32,884 bases of DNA from an uncultured Planktomarina sp. (GCA_943788425.1 CALSQF010000007.1:1-32884), one strand, 5' to 3'; positions 8,057-15,652 are shown, numbered from the stretch's first letter. Program-made: numbers and translations. Notes: generated from the sequence alone by a model not told the origin.

Positions 8057-8482
8057 TTAAGTAGCCTCATTAGTGCCTGCGAGCAGCCCATTCTTTTCCA
8101 AAACTGCCTTCGCAGTTCGAAATGCGTCAATACCAGCTGGGAAGCCGCAATAAACCGTTGCCTGCAGTAAGGCTTCGGAAATCTCTTCGGTGGTGCATCC
8201 ATTGTTGACTGCGCCAATAACATGAGCTTCAAGCTCGTGGGACCTGTTCAAAGCAGTCAACATTACAATGTTTAAAAGGCTTCTTGTTTTTCTCTCAAGA
8301 CCGGGGCGTCCCCAAACATCATTCCAGCAGTGGCGGGTCACAAAGTCTTGGATATCTCGATTGAAGTCGGAAAGATTGTCCAGAGCTCGATCAACATAGA
8401 AATCGCCCATGACCTCCCTTCGAATCTTGAGCCCATTTTCAAAAGCTTTTTCAGTCATTTTTTTCCTATTTTTTTCAGTCAT
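8057..8482 (-). CDS. Carboxymuconolactone decarboxylase family protein (PcaC-like)
   Basis: A 141-residue protein with the full 4-carboxymuconolactone decarboxylase (CMD) pattern: WGRPGLERKTRSLLNIVMLT in the middle, the ELEAHVIGAVNNGCTTEEI helix pair, and a C-terminal LLQATVYCGFPAGIDAFRTA signature. The length is close to PcaC (about 130), which decarboxylates 4-carboxymuconolactone to the 3-oxoadipate enol-lactone. Other CMD-fold proteins are peroxidases of the AhpD type, but the CxxC of AhpD is absent. The start is uncertain because the translation-initiation region is tandemly duplicated. ATGs at 8482 and 8458 each follow an AGGA box and each begins MTEK. It lies between the dienelactone hydrolase and reductase genes. 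Confidence 0.85.
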   Translation of the reverse strand: MTEKNRKKMTEKAFENGLKIRREVMGDFYVDRALDNLSDFNRDIQDFVTRHCWNDVWGRPGLERKTRSLLNIVMLTALNRSHELEAHVIGAVNNGCTTEEISEALLQATVYCGFPAGIDAFRTAKAVLEKNGLLAGTNEAT

Positions 8483-8495
8483 TTTTTTTCCTATT
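8447..8495 (-). repeat. Tandem duplication of a translation-initiation region
   Basis: Two adjacent copies of AATAGG-(A)7/8-TGACTGAAAAA, one at 8495-8471 and one at 8470-8447, 25 and 24 nt long. Each carries an AGGA box, an ATG and the codons for MTEK, and the two ATGs are in frame. The only difference is one A in the poly-A run. Confidence 0.9.
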
Positions 8496-8515
8496 ATTGA
8501 TAACCCAGTATTCAG

Positions 8516-9205
8516 TTACAGATTTTCCCGCAAGAACCTCAGCAAATCCAAATAAGCCCGCTCGGTCGCCTCTGGATGGTAGGCGGTTTCCCTGATCGGG
8601 TTAAAAAATCCGTGCTGTCCACCTGCATGAAGATAATATTCACCGCCGTCGAGTACATCCATCGCGGCACTCAGAATATCACGTGTTTTTTCAGACGAGT
8701 GAGGGTCTTCGCTTCCCAAATGAACCTGAACTGGGCAATCAATCTCGCCTAGTTTTTCCTTGTATGTCGGCACCTCTACAGGATAGAAAGCTCCACCGGC
8801 ATCCAACAAACCTTTCGCAGCTGCCTTCAGAACTATCTTTCCGCCAAGGCAAAAACCAACCGCGCTGACTTTACCTGTGCAAAGCTCGTGAGACCGCAAC
8901 GCATCAACAGCAGCTTCTGCATCAGCTTGAGCTGCTTGCTGATCTAATAAATTATAATACTGCAACGCTTTTTTCAAACTGGCCTCATCATATCCCAGAC
9001 TGATATCAGGTTCGATGCGATGATACAGATCCGGAGCGATCACAGTGAATCCGTCTTCAGCCAATCTGGCTGCAATCCATTTTACAAACTCGTTAACACC
9101 GAAAATTTCCTGAAGGATTACAACACCGGGAGCTGGCGTCATTTTTGGCGTAAAGAGTGACGACCGCATTGAGGCTCCAGAGACAGGAATTGAAATGTCA
9201 TTCAC
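8516..9205 (-). CDS. Dienelactone hydrolase family protein
   Basis: A 229-residue alpha/beta hydrolase of the dienelactone hydrolase family, which opens 4-carboxymethylenebut-2-en-4-olide to maleylacetate. The catalytic triad is visible: Cys119 in GFCLGG, Asp167 in GSEDPHS and His198 in GGQHGFF. Glu33 lies in LQEIFGVN, the residue that activates the Cys in this family. The length is normal for ClcD/TfdE enzymes (about 230). It is the first gene of a three-gene operon and is divergent from the maleylacetate-reductase-like gene, whose enzyme would use its product. The start codon at 9205 is GTG with AAGGAG a few bases upstream. The true lactone is not proven. Confidence 0.9.
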   Translation of the reverse strand: MNDISIPVSGASMRSSLFTPKMTPAPGVVILQEIFGVNEFVKWIAARLAEDGFTVIAPDLYHRIEPDISLGYDEASLKKALQYYNLLDQQAAQADAEAAVDALRSHELCTGKVSAVGFCLGGKIVLKAAAKGLLDAGGAFYPVEVPTYKEKLGEIDCPVQVHLGSEDPHSSEKTRDILSAAMDVLDGGEYYLHAGGQHGFFNPIRETAYHPEATERAYLDLLRFLRENL

Positions 9206-9239
9206 AATTTTTCTCCTTTTATAGAATCTTAATTCACTA

Positions 9240-9268
9240 TTGATAATACCGTATTACCATTATATATT
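9240..9268 (+). promoter_or_regulatory. Predicted maleylacetate-reductase promoter
   Basis: TTGATA (9240-9245) and TATATT (9263-9268) are separated by exactly 17 bp, each one base from consensus. The palindrome at 9244-9256 lies in the spacer. The 5' leader would be about 114 nt. On the opposite strand TATAAT (9264-9259) may be the -10 box of the dienelactone hydrolase operon, but no good -35 box is seen for it. Confidence 0.55.
9244..9256. promoter_or_regulatory. Candidate GntR/FadR-type operator, copy 2 (perfect palindrome)
   Basis: TAATACCGTATTA has 6-bp arms TAATAC/GTATTA around one central base. It lies between the divergent dienelactone hydrolase and maleylacetate reductase genes and inside the predicted promoter of the latter. 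The same motif occurs upstream of dctP, tying three transcription units to one regulator. Confidence 0.6.
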
Positions 9269-9388
9269 AAGAAAGTTCAAGATATGAATCAGCTTATCGC
9301 GAAGATTACAGCCCAGCTAAATTAAGAAATAAAATTCGTGATACTGAGGGACGCATAACAAGATAGTTCACTGAAATGGCAGACACCG

Positions 9389-10465
9389 ATGAAACGTACA
9401 TTTGAATATAACGGCCTTCCCGCCCATGTGGTTTTTGGCTATAGCACAATAGATTCTGTTCGCGCTGAGGTTGAAAAGCTTGGTGTAAAACGGGCTATTG
9501 TTCTGACAACGCCAGAATTTGAGGACAAGGGAAAACAGATAGCTGACCTTTTGGGGTCATTGAGCGCTGGTGTCTATCCATGTGCTAAAATGCACACCCC
9601 TGTTGCTGTCACGGAAGATGCAATAGCTTTTTTTCAAGCACGGAAAGCAGACGGCACTGTTGCCATCGGTGGCGGGTCAACAATTGGCTTAGGAAAGGCG
9701 ATAGCCCTGAGGACAGACTGTCCACAATTGGTCATACCGACGACCTATGCCGGATCCGAGATGTCTCCGTACCTGGGTCAAACTGAGCATGGTGTGAAGA
9801 CCACAATCTCGTCAAGAAAGGTTCTACCTGAAACAGTTATCTACGACGTTGCATTGACACATACTCTCCCATCTCGCTTTGCTGCGGCTTCCGGTGTAAA
9901 CGCAATCGCCCATTCTGCCGAAGCCCTTTATGCAAAAAATACAAATCCTGTAGTTAATCTAATGGCTGCAGAAGGAATATCCGTACTACGCGAAGCGCTT
10001 CCAAAGATTGTGGCGAATCCAGAAGATCGAGAAGGAAGGTTTAATGCTCTTTATGGTGCATGGCTCTGTTCGATCGTTCAGGGGCAGGTTTCAATGGCAT
10101 TGCATCACAAGATTTGCCATGCCCTCGGTGGTTCTTTTAATTTGCCGCATGCAGATATTCATGCGAACGTACTGCCACATGCAATTGCTTACAATTCAAA
10201 GGCAGCAGTTGCTGCAGTAGAAACAATTGCCAACTCTATAGGAAATCAAAATGCAGCTTTAGGTTTATACAACTTTAATTTAGAGATTGGAGTCTACACT
10301 AGTCTCAAGGATTTAGGGATGCCTGAGAGTGGTATTGAAGTAATTGTTGATCAGATCATGAATACTCCTTACTGGAATCCTCGAAAAATGAACCGCGGTG
10401 CACTGACTAAGCTTTTGCAACGCGTTTGGATTGGTGAACCCCCAAAATATGATCCGGATCAATAG
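9389..10465 (+). CDS. Maleylacetate reductase-like, iron-type alcohol dehydrogenase family
   Basis: A 358-residue protein of the iron-containing alcohol dehydrogenase superfamily, most like maleylacetate reductases (about 350-360 residues), which reduce maleylacetate to 3-oxoadipate with NAD(P)H. The nucleotide-binding motif GGGSTIGLGKA is at 94-104, TTYAGSEM at 119-126, and the His-rich segment HHKICHALGGSFNLPHADIH at 239-258. It is transcribed away from the dienelactone hydrolase gene, which would supply maleylacetate. An ATG at 9375 is out of frame; the ATG at 9389 has only a weak ribosome-binding site. No obvious terminator follows. Maleylacetate as substrate is inferred from similarity and neighbours. 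Confidence 0.87.
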   Translation: MKRTFEYNGLPAHVVFGYSTIDSVRAEVEKLGVKRAIVLTTPEFEDKGKQIADLLGSLSAGVYPCAKMHTPVAVTEDAIAFFQARKADGTVAIGGGSTIGLGKAIALRTDCPQLVIPTTYAGSEMSPYLGQTEHGVKTTISSRKVLPETVIYDVALTHTLPSRFAAASGVNAIAHSAEALYAKNTNPVVNLMAAEGISVLREALPKIVANPEDREGRFNALYGAWLCSIVQGQVSMALHHKICHALGGSFNLPHADIHANVLPHAIAYNSKAAVAAVETIANSIGNQNAALGLYNFNLEIGVYTSLKDLGMPESGIEVIVDQIMNTPYWNPRKMNRGALTKLLQRVWIGEPPKYDPDQ

Positions 10466-10694
10466 CACCTAAATCGTCCAATCTGTCCCAAAGACTCTGA
10501 CGTTAGACATGCGAGGGTGCTGTCAGACAAATGAGAACCAGCACCAGATTTCTGGCACAGCCTAAATCTATGCGCTCAATAATTGGCGCCACTCGGCGAG
10601 AGCAGCGGCACGGTTCAGCTTGAAATTGAGGCGTGAATAGAGATGGCGTTACCAAACAAAACCGCCCCCGAATGAATTTACAACGCTAATACTA

Positions 10695-10738
10695 AGGGCC
10701 CGTGGTCCGAGACGCGGGGCCCTGGGATTGGGGGCCCC
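10695..10738. repeat. GC-rich inverted repeats
   Basis: AGGGCCC (10695-10701) and GGGCCCT (10717-10723) form a 7-bp stem with a 15-nt loop. A self-complementary GGGGCCCC follows at 10731-10738. CCGTGGTCC occurs at 10700-10708 and again a few bases after this block. The composition is far more GC-rich than the flanks. Confidence 0.6.
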
Positions 10739-10815
10739 GGTCCGTGGTCCTGCGGCTCAACTGTAGCGATCAGACACAGTAACCCCACGCTTTACGCGAT
10801 CGTCCGCACATTCAC

Positions 10816-10837
10816 GGTCACACACTGGTCACACACT
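10816..10837 (+). repeat. Perfect tandem repeat of an 11-mer
   Basis: GGTCACACACT occurs twice in direct succession (10816-10826 and 10827-10837). A related inverted copy, GGTGTGACC, follows about 50 bp later. It could be an array of protein-binding half-sites or a chance expansion. Confidence 0.7.
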
Positions 10838-10926
10838 CTTTGACAAAAAGGTTATATTCAGACAAAATACTCCAAGTATAACTTGGTGTGACCACTTAGG
10901 TTAAACTTCTATTTTCGTTGAAGTTG

Positions 10927-11001
10927 TGGTGCCCGGGGGCGGATTTGAACCACCGACACGAGGATTTTCAGTCCACTGCTCTACCCCTGAGCTACCCGGG
11001 C
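10927..11001 (-). tRNA. tRNA-Phe (anticodon GAA)
   Basis: A 75-nt cloverleaf on the minus strand including an encoded CCA. The acceptor stem GCCCGGG pairs with CCCGGGC. The D arm contains AGCTCAGGGGTAGAGC, the anticodon loop CTGAAAA gives GAA, and the T arm contains GGTTCAAATCC. It lies downstream of yacG on the same strand with its own predicted promoter. Its 3' end faces the catabolic block, the usual orientation for integration sites, though no integrase or attachment duplicate is seen here. Confidence 0.97.
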
Positions 11002-11032
11002 ATGGGTGAGGAATTTCCTCGAGGCTGAGGCG

Positions 11033-11061
11033 TATTTAGGCGACCCGCTTAGGACTGTCCA
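11033..11061 (-). promoter_or_regulatory. Predicted tRNA-Phe promoter
   Basis: TGGACA (11061-11056) and TAAATA (11038-11033) are separated by 17 bp on the minus strand, about 31 nt before the mature tRNA 5' end. Confidence 0.5.
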
Positions 11062-11157
11062 GCTGATTCCGCGGATTTTCTAAGCAAAAAGGTCGAAAAT
11101 AAAATTTGCCGGTTTTGAAACGGGCAATCCTGTGTTGGGCCGGGCTATTTTGCGGGG

Positions 11158-11331
11158 CTAGACTTCTGGATCGCAGGTTTGACTTTCAACTTCGGTACTA
11201 TCGCTTTCATCATCATTTGCAATCACATAGCCACCGATCAACCATTTGCTGAGGTCAACGTCTTTGCACCGTGCAGAGCAAAAGGGGCGGTGCTCAGGTT
11301 CGCTTGGCTTCTTGCAGATGGGGCAAGTCAT
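11158..11331 (-). CDS. yacG: DNA gyrase inhibitor YacG
   Basis: A 57-residue zinc protein. Its four-Cys ribbon is Cys3/Cys6 (MTCPIC) and Cys18/Cys22 (FCSARC), followed by [12 protein letters not shown], the hallmark of YacG. The C-terminal tail is acidic. YacG binds GyrB and inhibits gyrase in E. coli. The ATG overlaps the stop of the upstream RNase gene by four bases (ATGA), so translation is coupled. The length is typical for alphaproteobacterial YacG (about 50-70 residues). Confidence 0.93.
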   Translation of the reverse strand: MTCPICKKPSEPEHRPFCSARCKDVDLSKWLIGGYVIANDDESDSTEVESQTCDPEV

Positions 11332-12350
11332 CCTAGGACATCTTGCACCACAGGGCGCTCGCGTTTGCGTTTCAGCTCACCGTGGCCCAGCGGGGTCCAG
11401 CCGACAAATTCCGTGGCCACGGTGCAGCTGCGCAATGCGGCGCGCAGGGCCACTTCTATCGGTTTACGATCTCGCTTGCTCATCGGCGCGAAATCAATTG
11501 CGATTTGCCCTGAATACCCTCGAAGACGCAATTGGCGGGGCAGATCTTTTGCTGCGGCCAGGTTGACCTTCAGCGAGGCTGCAGGCGAGAGGTCGGTGCC
11601 GGTGTTGATGTCTACGGTGATCATGGCGCGTGTGCACTCAATGAACATGCCGCCACTGCCCAGCGGCACCCAAGCCTGCTGAGCAGCTTCGATTTGATCC
11701 AAAGCGCCGCTGTCTTCGAGATCAGCATCGGCGGTCAGCACATCTGTCACATCAGACCATTCGCGCCAGGCTTGCACATGCGGATCATCGCCTTCGAGCA
11801 GAACCTCGGGCTCTTGCCCGGTTTCTGCGGCGATGGTCTCTGCGGTGCTACGCATGGTTTGAATGTCCTCGGCAATCTCCTCGAGATCTGCTGCTGCCGC
11901 CGCGCTGCGGATGATAAGCCCCATATCGGAGCCATCCATCGCGGATTTTGCCAAAAGCGTTAGCGCATCGCGCAGATCATCAGAATAAATTTGCCGCGAA
12001 ATATTAAGGCCCGGTTGATCCGGAGTGACAATGGCATAACGACTTTTTAATAATACTCTTTGGGTGACCGGATCGGCCTTGCCATCTTCGGCAAAGCCTG
12101 AGGTTTGCACCGTGAGGGTCTGACCGGGGGCCAATCCTTTGGCCTTTTTCAGGAATCCTGTGCCATTGGGTAGGCGAAGGATCACGCCGCCAATGCCTTT
12201 TACCGGGCGATCAACGACAGCGCGCAAAAGGCTGCCGAGGGGCAGGCGATTGACATCTTCGACCAGAACGTCGTGCAATATCCCATCGACCAAAAGTGCC
12301 GCGACTTTGGCCTTTCCAATGTGGCCCAGAACGACCTGCTTGCCCTTCAT
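11328..12350 (-). CDS. Ribonuclease E/G family protein, short form
   Basis: A 340-residue member of the RNase E/G family. The catalytic Asp pair is visible: Asp247 in ITVDINTG (matching the DVNSG motif) and Asp286 in IAIDFAPM. The protein ends soon after, so it lacks the CxxC Zn-link, the small domain and any degradosome scaffold. It is shorter than RNase G (about 490) and much shorter than RNase E. The start ATG at 12350 overlaps the maf stop by four bases; longer upstream frames run through maf. It probably cleaves single-stranded AU-rich RNA, but quaternary assembly without the Zn-link is doubtful. It is co-translated with yacG. Confidence 0.88.
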   Translation of the reverse strand: MKGKQVVLGHIGKAKVAALLVDGILHDVLVEDVNRLPLGSLLRAVVDRPVKGIGGVILRLPNGTGFLKKAKGLAPGQTLTVQTSGFAEDGKADPVTQRVLLKSRYAIVTPDQPGLNISRQIYSDDLRDALTLLAKSAMDGSDMGLIIRSAAAAADLEEIAEDIQTMRSTAETIAAETGQEPEVLLEGDDPHVQAWREWSDVTDVLTADADLEDSGALDQIEAAQQAWVPLGSGGMFIECTRAMITVDINTGTDLSPAASLKVNLAAAKDLPRQLRLRGYSGQIAIDFAPMSKRDRKPIEVALRAALRSCTVATEFVGWTPLGHGELKRKRERPVVQDVLG

Positions 12351-12961
12351 GATTGCCCCCAAATATTGAGCCCTGCGGCCTGAAGCAGGTGTGCGGTCTC
12401 TGGGAGGGGCAGGCCCATGATCGCCGAGTAGGAGCCAGAAATCCAAGGGATGAAGGCGCCCGCAGGCCCCTGTATTCCATAGGCGCCGGCCTTGCCCTGC
12501 CAATCCCCTGTGGATAGATACCCCTCGAGCTCTTGCGGTGAGAGGCGTTTCATCTGCACGGTTGAGACGACATCTTTTTGCCAAATACACTCAGTGGTTT
12601 TAACGGCCACGGCAGTGATGACCTTATGGCGGCGGCCAGAGAGCTTTTGTAAAAAGACGCGCGCCTCGACTCTGTCGGCCGGCTTGCCCATGATGCGGCG
12701 CCCGAGGGCAACCGTCGTGTCGGCGCAGAGAATGACCTCATTTGCAGCTGCGGGCAAAGCTGCGGCCTTGGCAGCCGTGATGCGGTTGCAATAGCTGCGC
12801 GGCAATTCTCCCTTTCGTGGCGTTTCATCGACATCCGGAGCGCGCACGTCAGCAGGACAAAGCCCCAAAACCGCCAGCAATTCAGGCCGGCGAGGGCTTC
12901 CTGATCCCAAGATCAGTTGTTTACTTGAAACGGTAATTGATCCGTCCTTTAGACAAATCAT
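12347..12961 (-). CDS. maf: Maf-family nucleotide pyrophosphatase
   Basis: Maf/YhdE-family house-cleaning enzyme that hydrolyses non-canonical nucleoside triphosphates such as dTTP/UTP or modified forms to monophosphates. The N-terminal loop [19 protein letters not shown] matches the family LILASxSPRR motif. DVDETP and LCADTTVAL (catalytic Asp) follow, then the [16 protein letters not shown] region near the C-terminus. The frame is open from an ATG at 12961, but that start overlaps infA by 41 bp. The family signature begins about 16 codons later, so the real start may be a non-ATG codon after the infA stop (12921). The 3' end overlaps the RNase start by four bases. Confidence 0.88.
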   Translation of the reverse strand: MICLKDGSITVSSKQLILGSGSPRRPELLAVLGLCPADVRAPDVDETPRKGELPRSYCNRITAAKAAALPAAANEVILCADTTVALGRRIMGKPADRVEARVFLQKLSGRRHKVITAVAVKTTECIWQKDVVSTVQMKRLSPQELEGYLSTGDWQGKAGAYGIQGPAGAFIPWISGSYSAIMGLPLPETAHLLQAAGLNIWGQS

Positions 12962-13139
12962 AGGGTGTCATTGCAACTTGCACCTTGTCGCCCGTCAAAA
13001 CCCGAATTCGGTTTTTGCGCATTTTGCCCGCCATTGTTGCGACGATCTCATGGCCATTTTCCAGCTCAACCCGAAACGTCGCGTTAGGCAAGAGCTCCTT
13101 TACGACACCGGGAAATTCGAGTGGTTCTTCCTTCGCCAT
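12921..13139 (-). CDS. infA: Translation initiation factor IF-1
   Basis: A 72-residue OB-fold protein that binds the ribosomal A site during initiation. The start [13 protein letters not shown] at 13139 is preceded by GAAGGAGAGACC, a strong ribosome-binding site. Typical IF-1 segments follow: [31 protein letters not shown] and [15 protein letters not shown] at the C-terminus. The length is exactly that of bacterial IF-1. It is followed by maf and lies about 200 bp downstream of the phosphatase gene. Confidence 0.98.
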   Translation of the reverse strand: MAKEEPLEFPGVVKELLPNATFRVELENGHEIVATMAGKMRKNRIRVLTGDKVQVAMTPYDLSKGRINYRFK

Positions 13140-13341
13140 GGTCTCTCCTTCAAAAAAGCCTGACCTGGTGCCAAGCGTGCCTCTAAATGAGCGGAGTTGC
13201 ACAATTTTTCAAGTCAGATTCCGCGTAAATTCCGCGAAATCGCGCCTGGGAGGCGTGAATTTGGGAGCTTTGCCCTCTTTGGGGCCGGCGCAGTTGTGAA
13301 GAATCATCGAAATCAATTCAAATGATGGCTATCAAGGATGC

Positions 13342-13800
13342 CTAGATGCCGTCTTTTGGGGGGCCGAATTTTGCGATCAGTCGCTCAATGATCTGATCGC
13401 GGGCTTGGCGATAGGCCGCCAGTTTTTGTTCGCGGGTCTCGCCCGTGGCGGTTGGATCCATGATCGGCCAATATTCGACTTGCAGCGCGTAAAAGCGTGT
13501 AATCTCTTTTGCCTCACGTTGGCTGGTAGGCGAGAGCGCAACGATAAGGTCAAAAGACGAGAGCTCATCACCGAGTTTTTGCATTTCGTCAAAGGACCGC
13601 GTTTTATGGCGTGCCAGCTCAATCCCGAGTTCAGAGCAAACAGAGATGGCAAATCCATCAACATCCATATCGGCCAAAACACCGGCTGATTGCACGTAGG
13701 TTTCATGGCCGTAGAATTTCTTCATAAGGCCTTCCGCCATGGGAGAGCGCACGGCATTGTGGTCGCAGCAAAACAAAACAGATTGGGGAAGCCGCGACAT
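13342..13800 (-). CDS. Low-molecular-weight protein tyrosine phosphatase family protein
   Basis: A 152-residue protein of the LMW-PTP/arsenate reductase fold. The P-loop is Cys12-DHNAV-Arg18-Ser19 (C-x5-R-S), followed by PMAEGLMKKFYG. The general-acid Asp115 lies in WPIMDPTATG. The usual second Cys of the eukaryotic-type loop (CLGNICRS) is replaced by Val17. It may dephosphorylate tyrosine or arginine residues or act as a reductase; the family is often mis-annotated as arsenate reductase, and there are no ars genes nearby. It lies 5 bp after the UPF0262 gene and upstream of infA, a gene order I recall from Rhodobacteraceae genomes. Confidence 0.88.
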   Translation of the reverse strand: MSRLPQSVLFCCDHNAVRSPMAEGLMKKFYGHETYVQSAGVLADMDVDGFAISVCSELGIELARHKTRSFDEMQKLGDELSSFDLIVALSPTSQREAKEITRFYALQVEYWPIMDPTATGETREQKLAAYRQARDQIIERLIAKFGPPKDGI

Positions 13801-13805
13801 CTAAG

Positions 13806-14285
13806 TTATCCCCCGAAATGCAAAACGCAAATAAGTGTGAACAGTCGACGCGCCGTTTGCTCATCAATATCGGCTTTGCCATTAAGGCGCTCTTGTAGGA
13901 CCCGCGCGCCTTCATTGTGGATCCCGCGCCGGGCCATATCGATGGTTTCAATTTGGCTGGGCGGGAGGGTCTTCACGGCTTCAAAATAGCTTTCACAAAT
14001 TTGAAAGTAGTCTTTCACCACTTGGCGAAAGGGGCCAAGGGACAGGTGAAATTCAGCGGCTTTCACTTCATCTTCAGTGGTAAGATCAAAGACCAGGCGT
14101 CGGTCGCGTATGAAAAGTTCCAGCCGATAGGGCCCGCTTGGTGACGGGGTCTCATCGCGGGCCGGCAAGGTGAAGCTGTTGCCTTCTAAAAGATCAAAAA
14201 TCGCCACCTTCCGCTCTTGGTCAATTTCAGGAGTAGGGGGCGGGAGATTGCTGTCGTCCAGAGATATTTTTGAAATGTAGCTCAT
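13806..14285 (-). CDS. UPF0262 family protein
   Basis: A 159-residue cytoplasmic protein matching the uncharacterised UPF0262 family of alphaproteobacteria. Visible family stretches are DQERKVAIFDLLEGN near 22-36, GPYRLELFIRDRRLVFDL near 51-68, and a C-terminal region with RRGIHNEGARVLQERL and FTLICVLHFGG. The start ATG overlaps the hisD stop by four bases (ATGA), and the next gene is 5 bp away. No function is known; its conserved linkage with hisD is the main clue. Confidence 0.87.
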   Translation of the reverse strand: MSYISKISLDDSNLPPPTPEIDQERKVAIFDLLEGNSFTLPARDETPSPSGPYRLELFIRDRRLVFDLTTEDEVKAAEFHLSLGPFRQVVKDYFQICESYFEAVKTLPPSQIETIDMARRGIHNEGARVLQERLNGKADIDEQTARRLFTLICVLHFGG

Positions 14286-15587
14286 TTACTGTTTAATTTA
14301 TCTAACCGAGCGCGCACTGACAATCCATGCGCTTCGAGGCCTTCGGAAATGGCCAATACCTCAGCCGCAGGACCGATGGCGGCCAATGAAGCCGGGGTCA
14401 TTTTGGTCAAAGTAGTGCGTTTGATGAAATCCATGACTGAGAGGCCGGAAGAGAATCGCGCTGACCGCGCTGTTGGCAGAACATGATTGGGCCCGCCAAT
14501 GTAATCTCCAATTGCCTCTGGCGTCCAAGCGCCTAAGAAAATTGCGCCGGCATGGGTGATCTGCGCTGCCAAGCTATCGGGATCAGCGATGCAGAGTTCC
14601 AAATGCTCAGGCGCGAGTCGATTGGATAGGGCCGCGGCCTCTGCCATATCATTCACCACAATTACCGCGCCAAAATTGCGCCAAGACTCGGCTGCAATCG
14701 CGCGGCGTTCCAAAGTTTCCAACTGCTGAGTGACTGCTTGCATCACCCTTTCACCAAATTTTGCATCATCGGTGATTAAAATGGATTGTGCGCTTTCGTC
14801 ATGTTCCGCTTGGCTGAGCAAATCTGTTGCGATCCACGCCGGGTCATTCTCCCCATCTGCGATCACAAGAATCTCGGAGGGTCCGGCGATCATATCAATG
14901 CCGACTTTACCAAAAACCCGCCGCTTGGCCGCGGCGACGAAAGCATTGCCGGGGCCGGTGATTTTATCGACTGGAGCGATGGTACCAGTGCCATAGGCCA
15001 GCGCGGCAATGGCCTGCGCACCCCCGATGCGGTAAATTTCATCGACCCCGGCAATATGCGCGGCTAGAAGCACCAGCGGATTCGTTACCCCCGTCTGGCG
15101 TTGGTACGCAGATTGCCAAACGTTCAACCCCGGCCACTTTTGCCGGAATTGCGTTCATCAGAACGGAAGAGGGATAGGAGGCCAGCCCACCGGGCACATA
15201 AAGCCCCGCTGCCGATACTGGGGTCCAGCGCCAACCTAACTCTGCGCCAGTTTCATCTTCCCATAGGGCATCTGCTGGCAATTGCCGGGCGTGATAGGCA
15301 CGAATACGATCTGCGGCCGACTCGAGCGCCTCGCGTTCAACGCTGGGCACGGTTGCGCAATGGGCCATGATCTCTTCACGTGAAAAGGCCAAAGTGTCGG
15401 GCGTCAGATTAAGTCGATCAAATTTTGCGGTCAGCTCAATGACCGCATCATCTCCGCGGGTGCGCACATCTGTGATGATATCTGCGACAATGGCATCCAC
15501 ATCGGGGCTGTTTTCCCGCTTCGCTGTCAGCAAGGCCAGAAAGCAGGCTTCAAAATCAGCCTGATTGATATTCAGAGTTTGTGGCAT
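14282..15587 (-). pseudogene. hisD: Histidinol dehydrogenase, interrupted by a one-base frameshift
   Basis: HisD oxidises L-histidinol to L-histidine in two NAD-dependent steps with zinc. The N-terminal part (start ATG 15587, MPQTLNINQADFE) reads normally to VPTPDG. The frame must then shift to continue VTNPLVLLAAHIAGV and onward, including IYRIGGAQAIAALAYGT, KITGPGNAFV and LLSQAEHDESAQSIL. The junction is a run of five G on the coding strand (C15088-15092); four G would restore one continuous 434-residue protein of normal HisD length. Everything downstream is intact and stop-free, which suggests a very recent mutation or a sequencing or assembly error rather than old decay. An upstream in-frame TTG at 15599 is less likely as the start. 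Confidence 0.9.
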
Positions 15588-15652
15588 TCGATCCCCCAAG
15601 ATTGCCCTGACTTAGCGCGATGTGGCCCAAGCCTCAAGCCGGTCGCTTTAGG

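Larger units (their letters stand above)
10466..10926. other. Gene-free junction region next to tRNA-Phe
   Basis: No gene is recognised in about 460 bp. It lies at the boundary between the AT-rich catabolic block and the core block, on the 3' side of tRNA-Phe. It contains an open minus-strand stretch (about 10644-10564) reading RHLYSRLNFKLNRAAALAEW then RQLLSA-stop. This could be a decayed coding end, perhaps of a transposase, but I could not identify it. It also holds GC-rich inverted repeats at 10695-10738, a tandem 11-mer at 10816-10837, and the near-palindrome CCAAGT-ATA-ACTTGG at 10872-10886. A weak stem AACTTC/GAAGTT (10904-10925) lies just past the tRNA 3' end. Confidence 0.6.

Noticed and set aside
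10816-10845. CRISPR-like or iteron array
   Set aside because: Only two adjacent 11-mers without spacers or cas or replication genes; too short for either.
10840-10882. Plus-strand promoter from TTGACA at 10840
   Set aside because: The best -10-like box (TATAAC, 10877) is 31 bp away and there is no plus-strand gene downstream, only the antisense of tRNA-Phe.
11179-11682. Plus-strand 167-codon frame
   Set aside because: It lies opposite the RNase E/G and yacG genes, which have clear catalytic and zinc motifs; the plus-strand translation has no family features.
13342-13800. Arsenate reductase call for the LMW-PTP-fold protein
   Set aside because: The P-loop fits the phosphatase family and no other arsenic-resistance gene is nearby.
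14282-15599. hisD read as two separate overlapping genes
   Set aside because: The two halves are adjacent parts of one HisD family protein; a single-base change in a homopolymer explains the split better than two genes.
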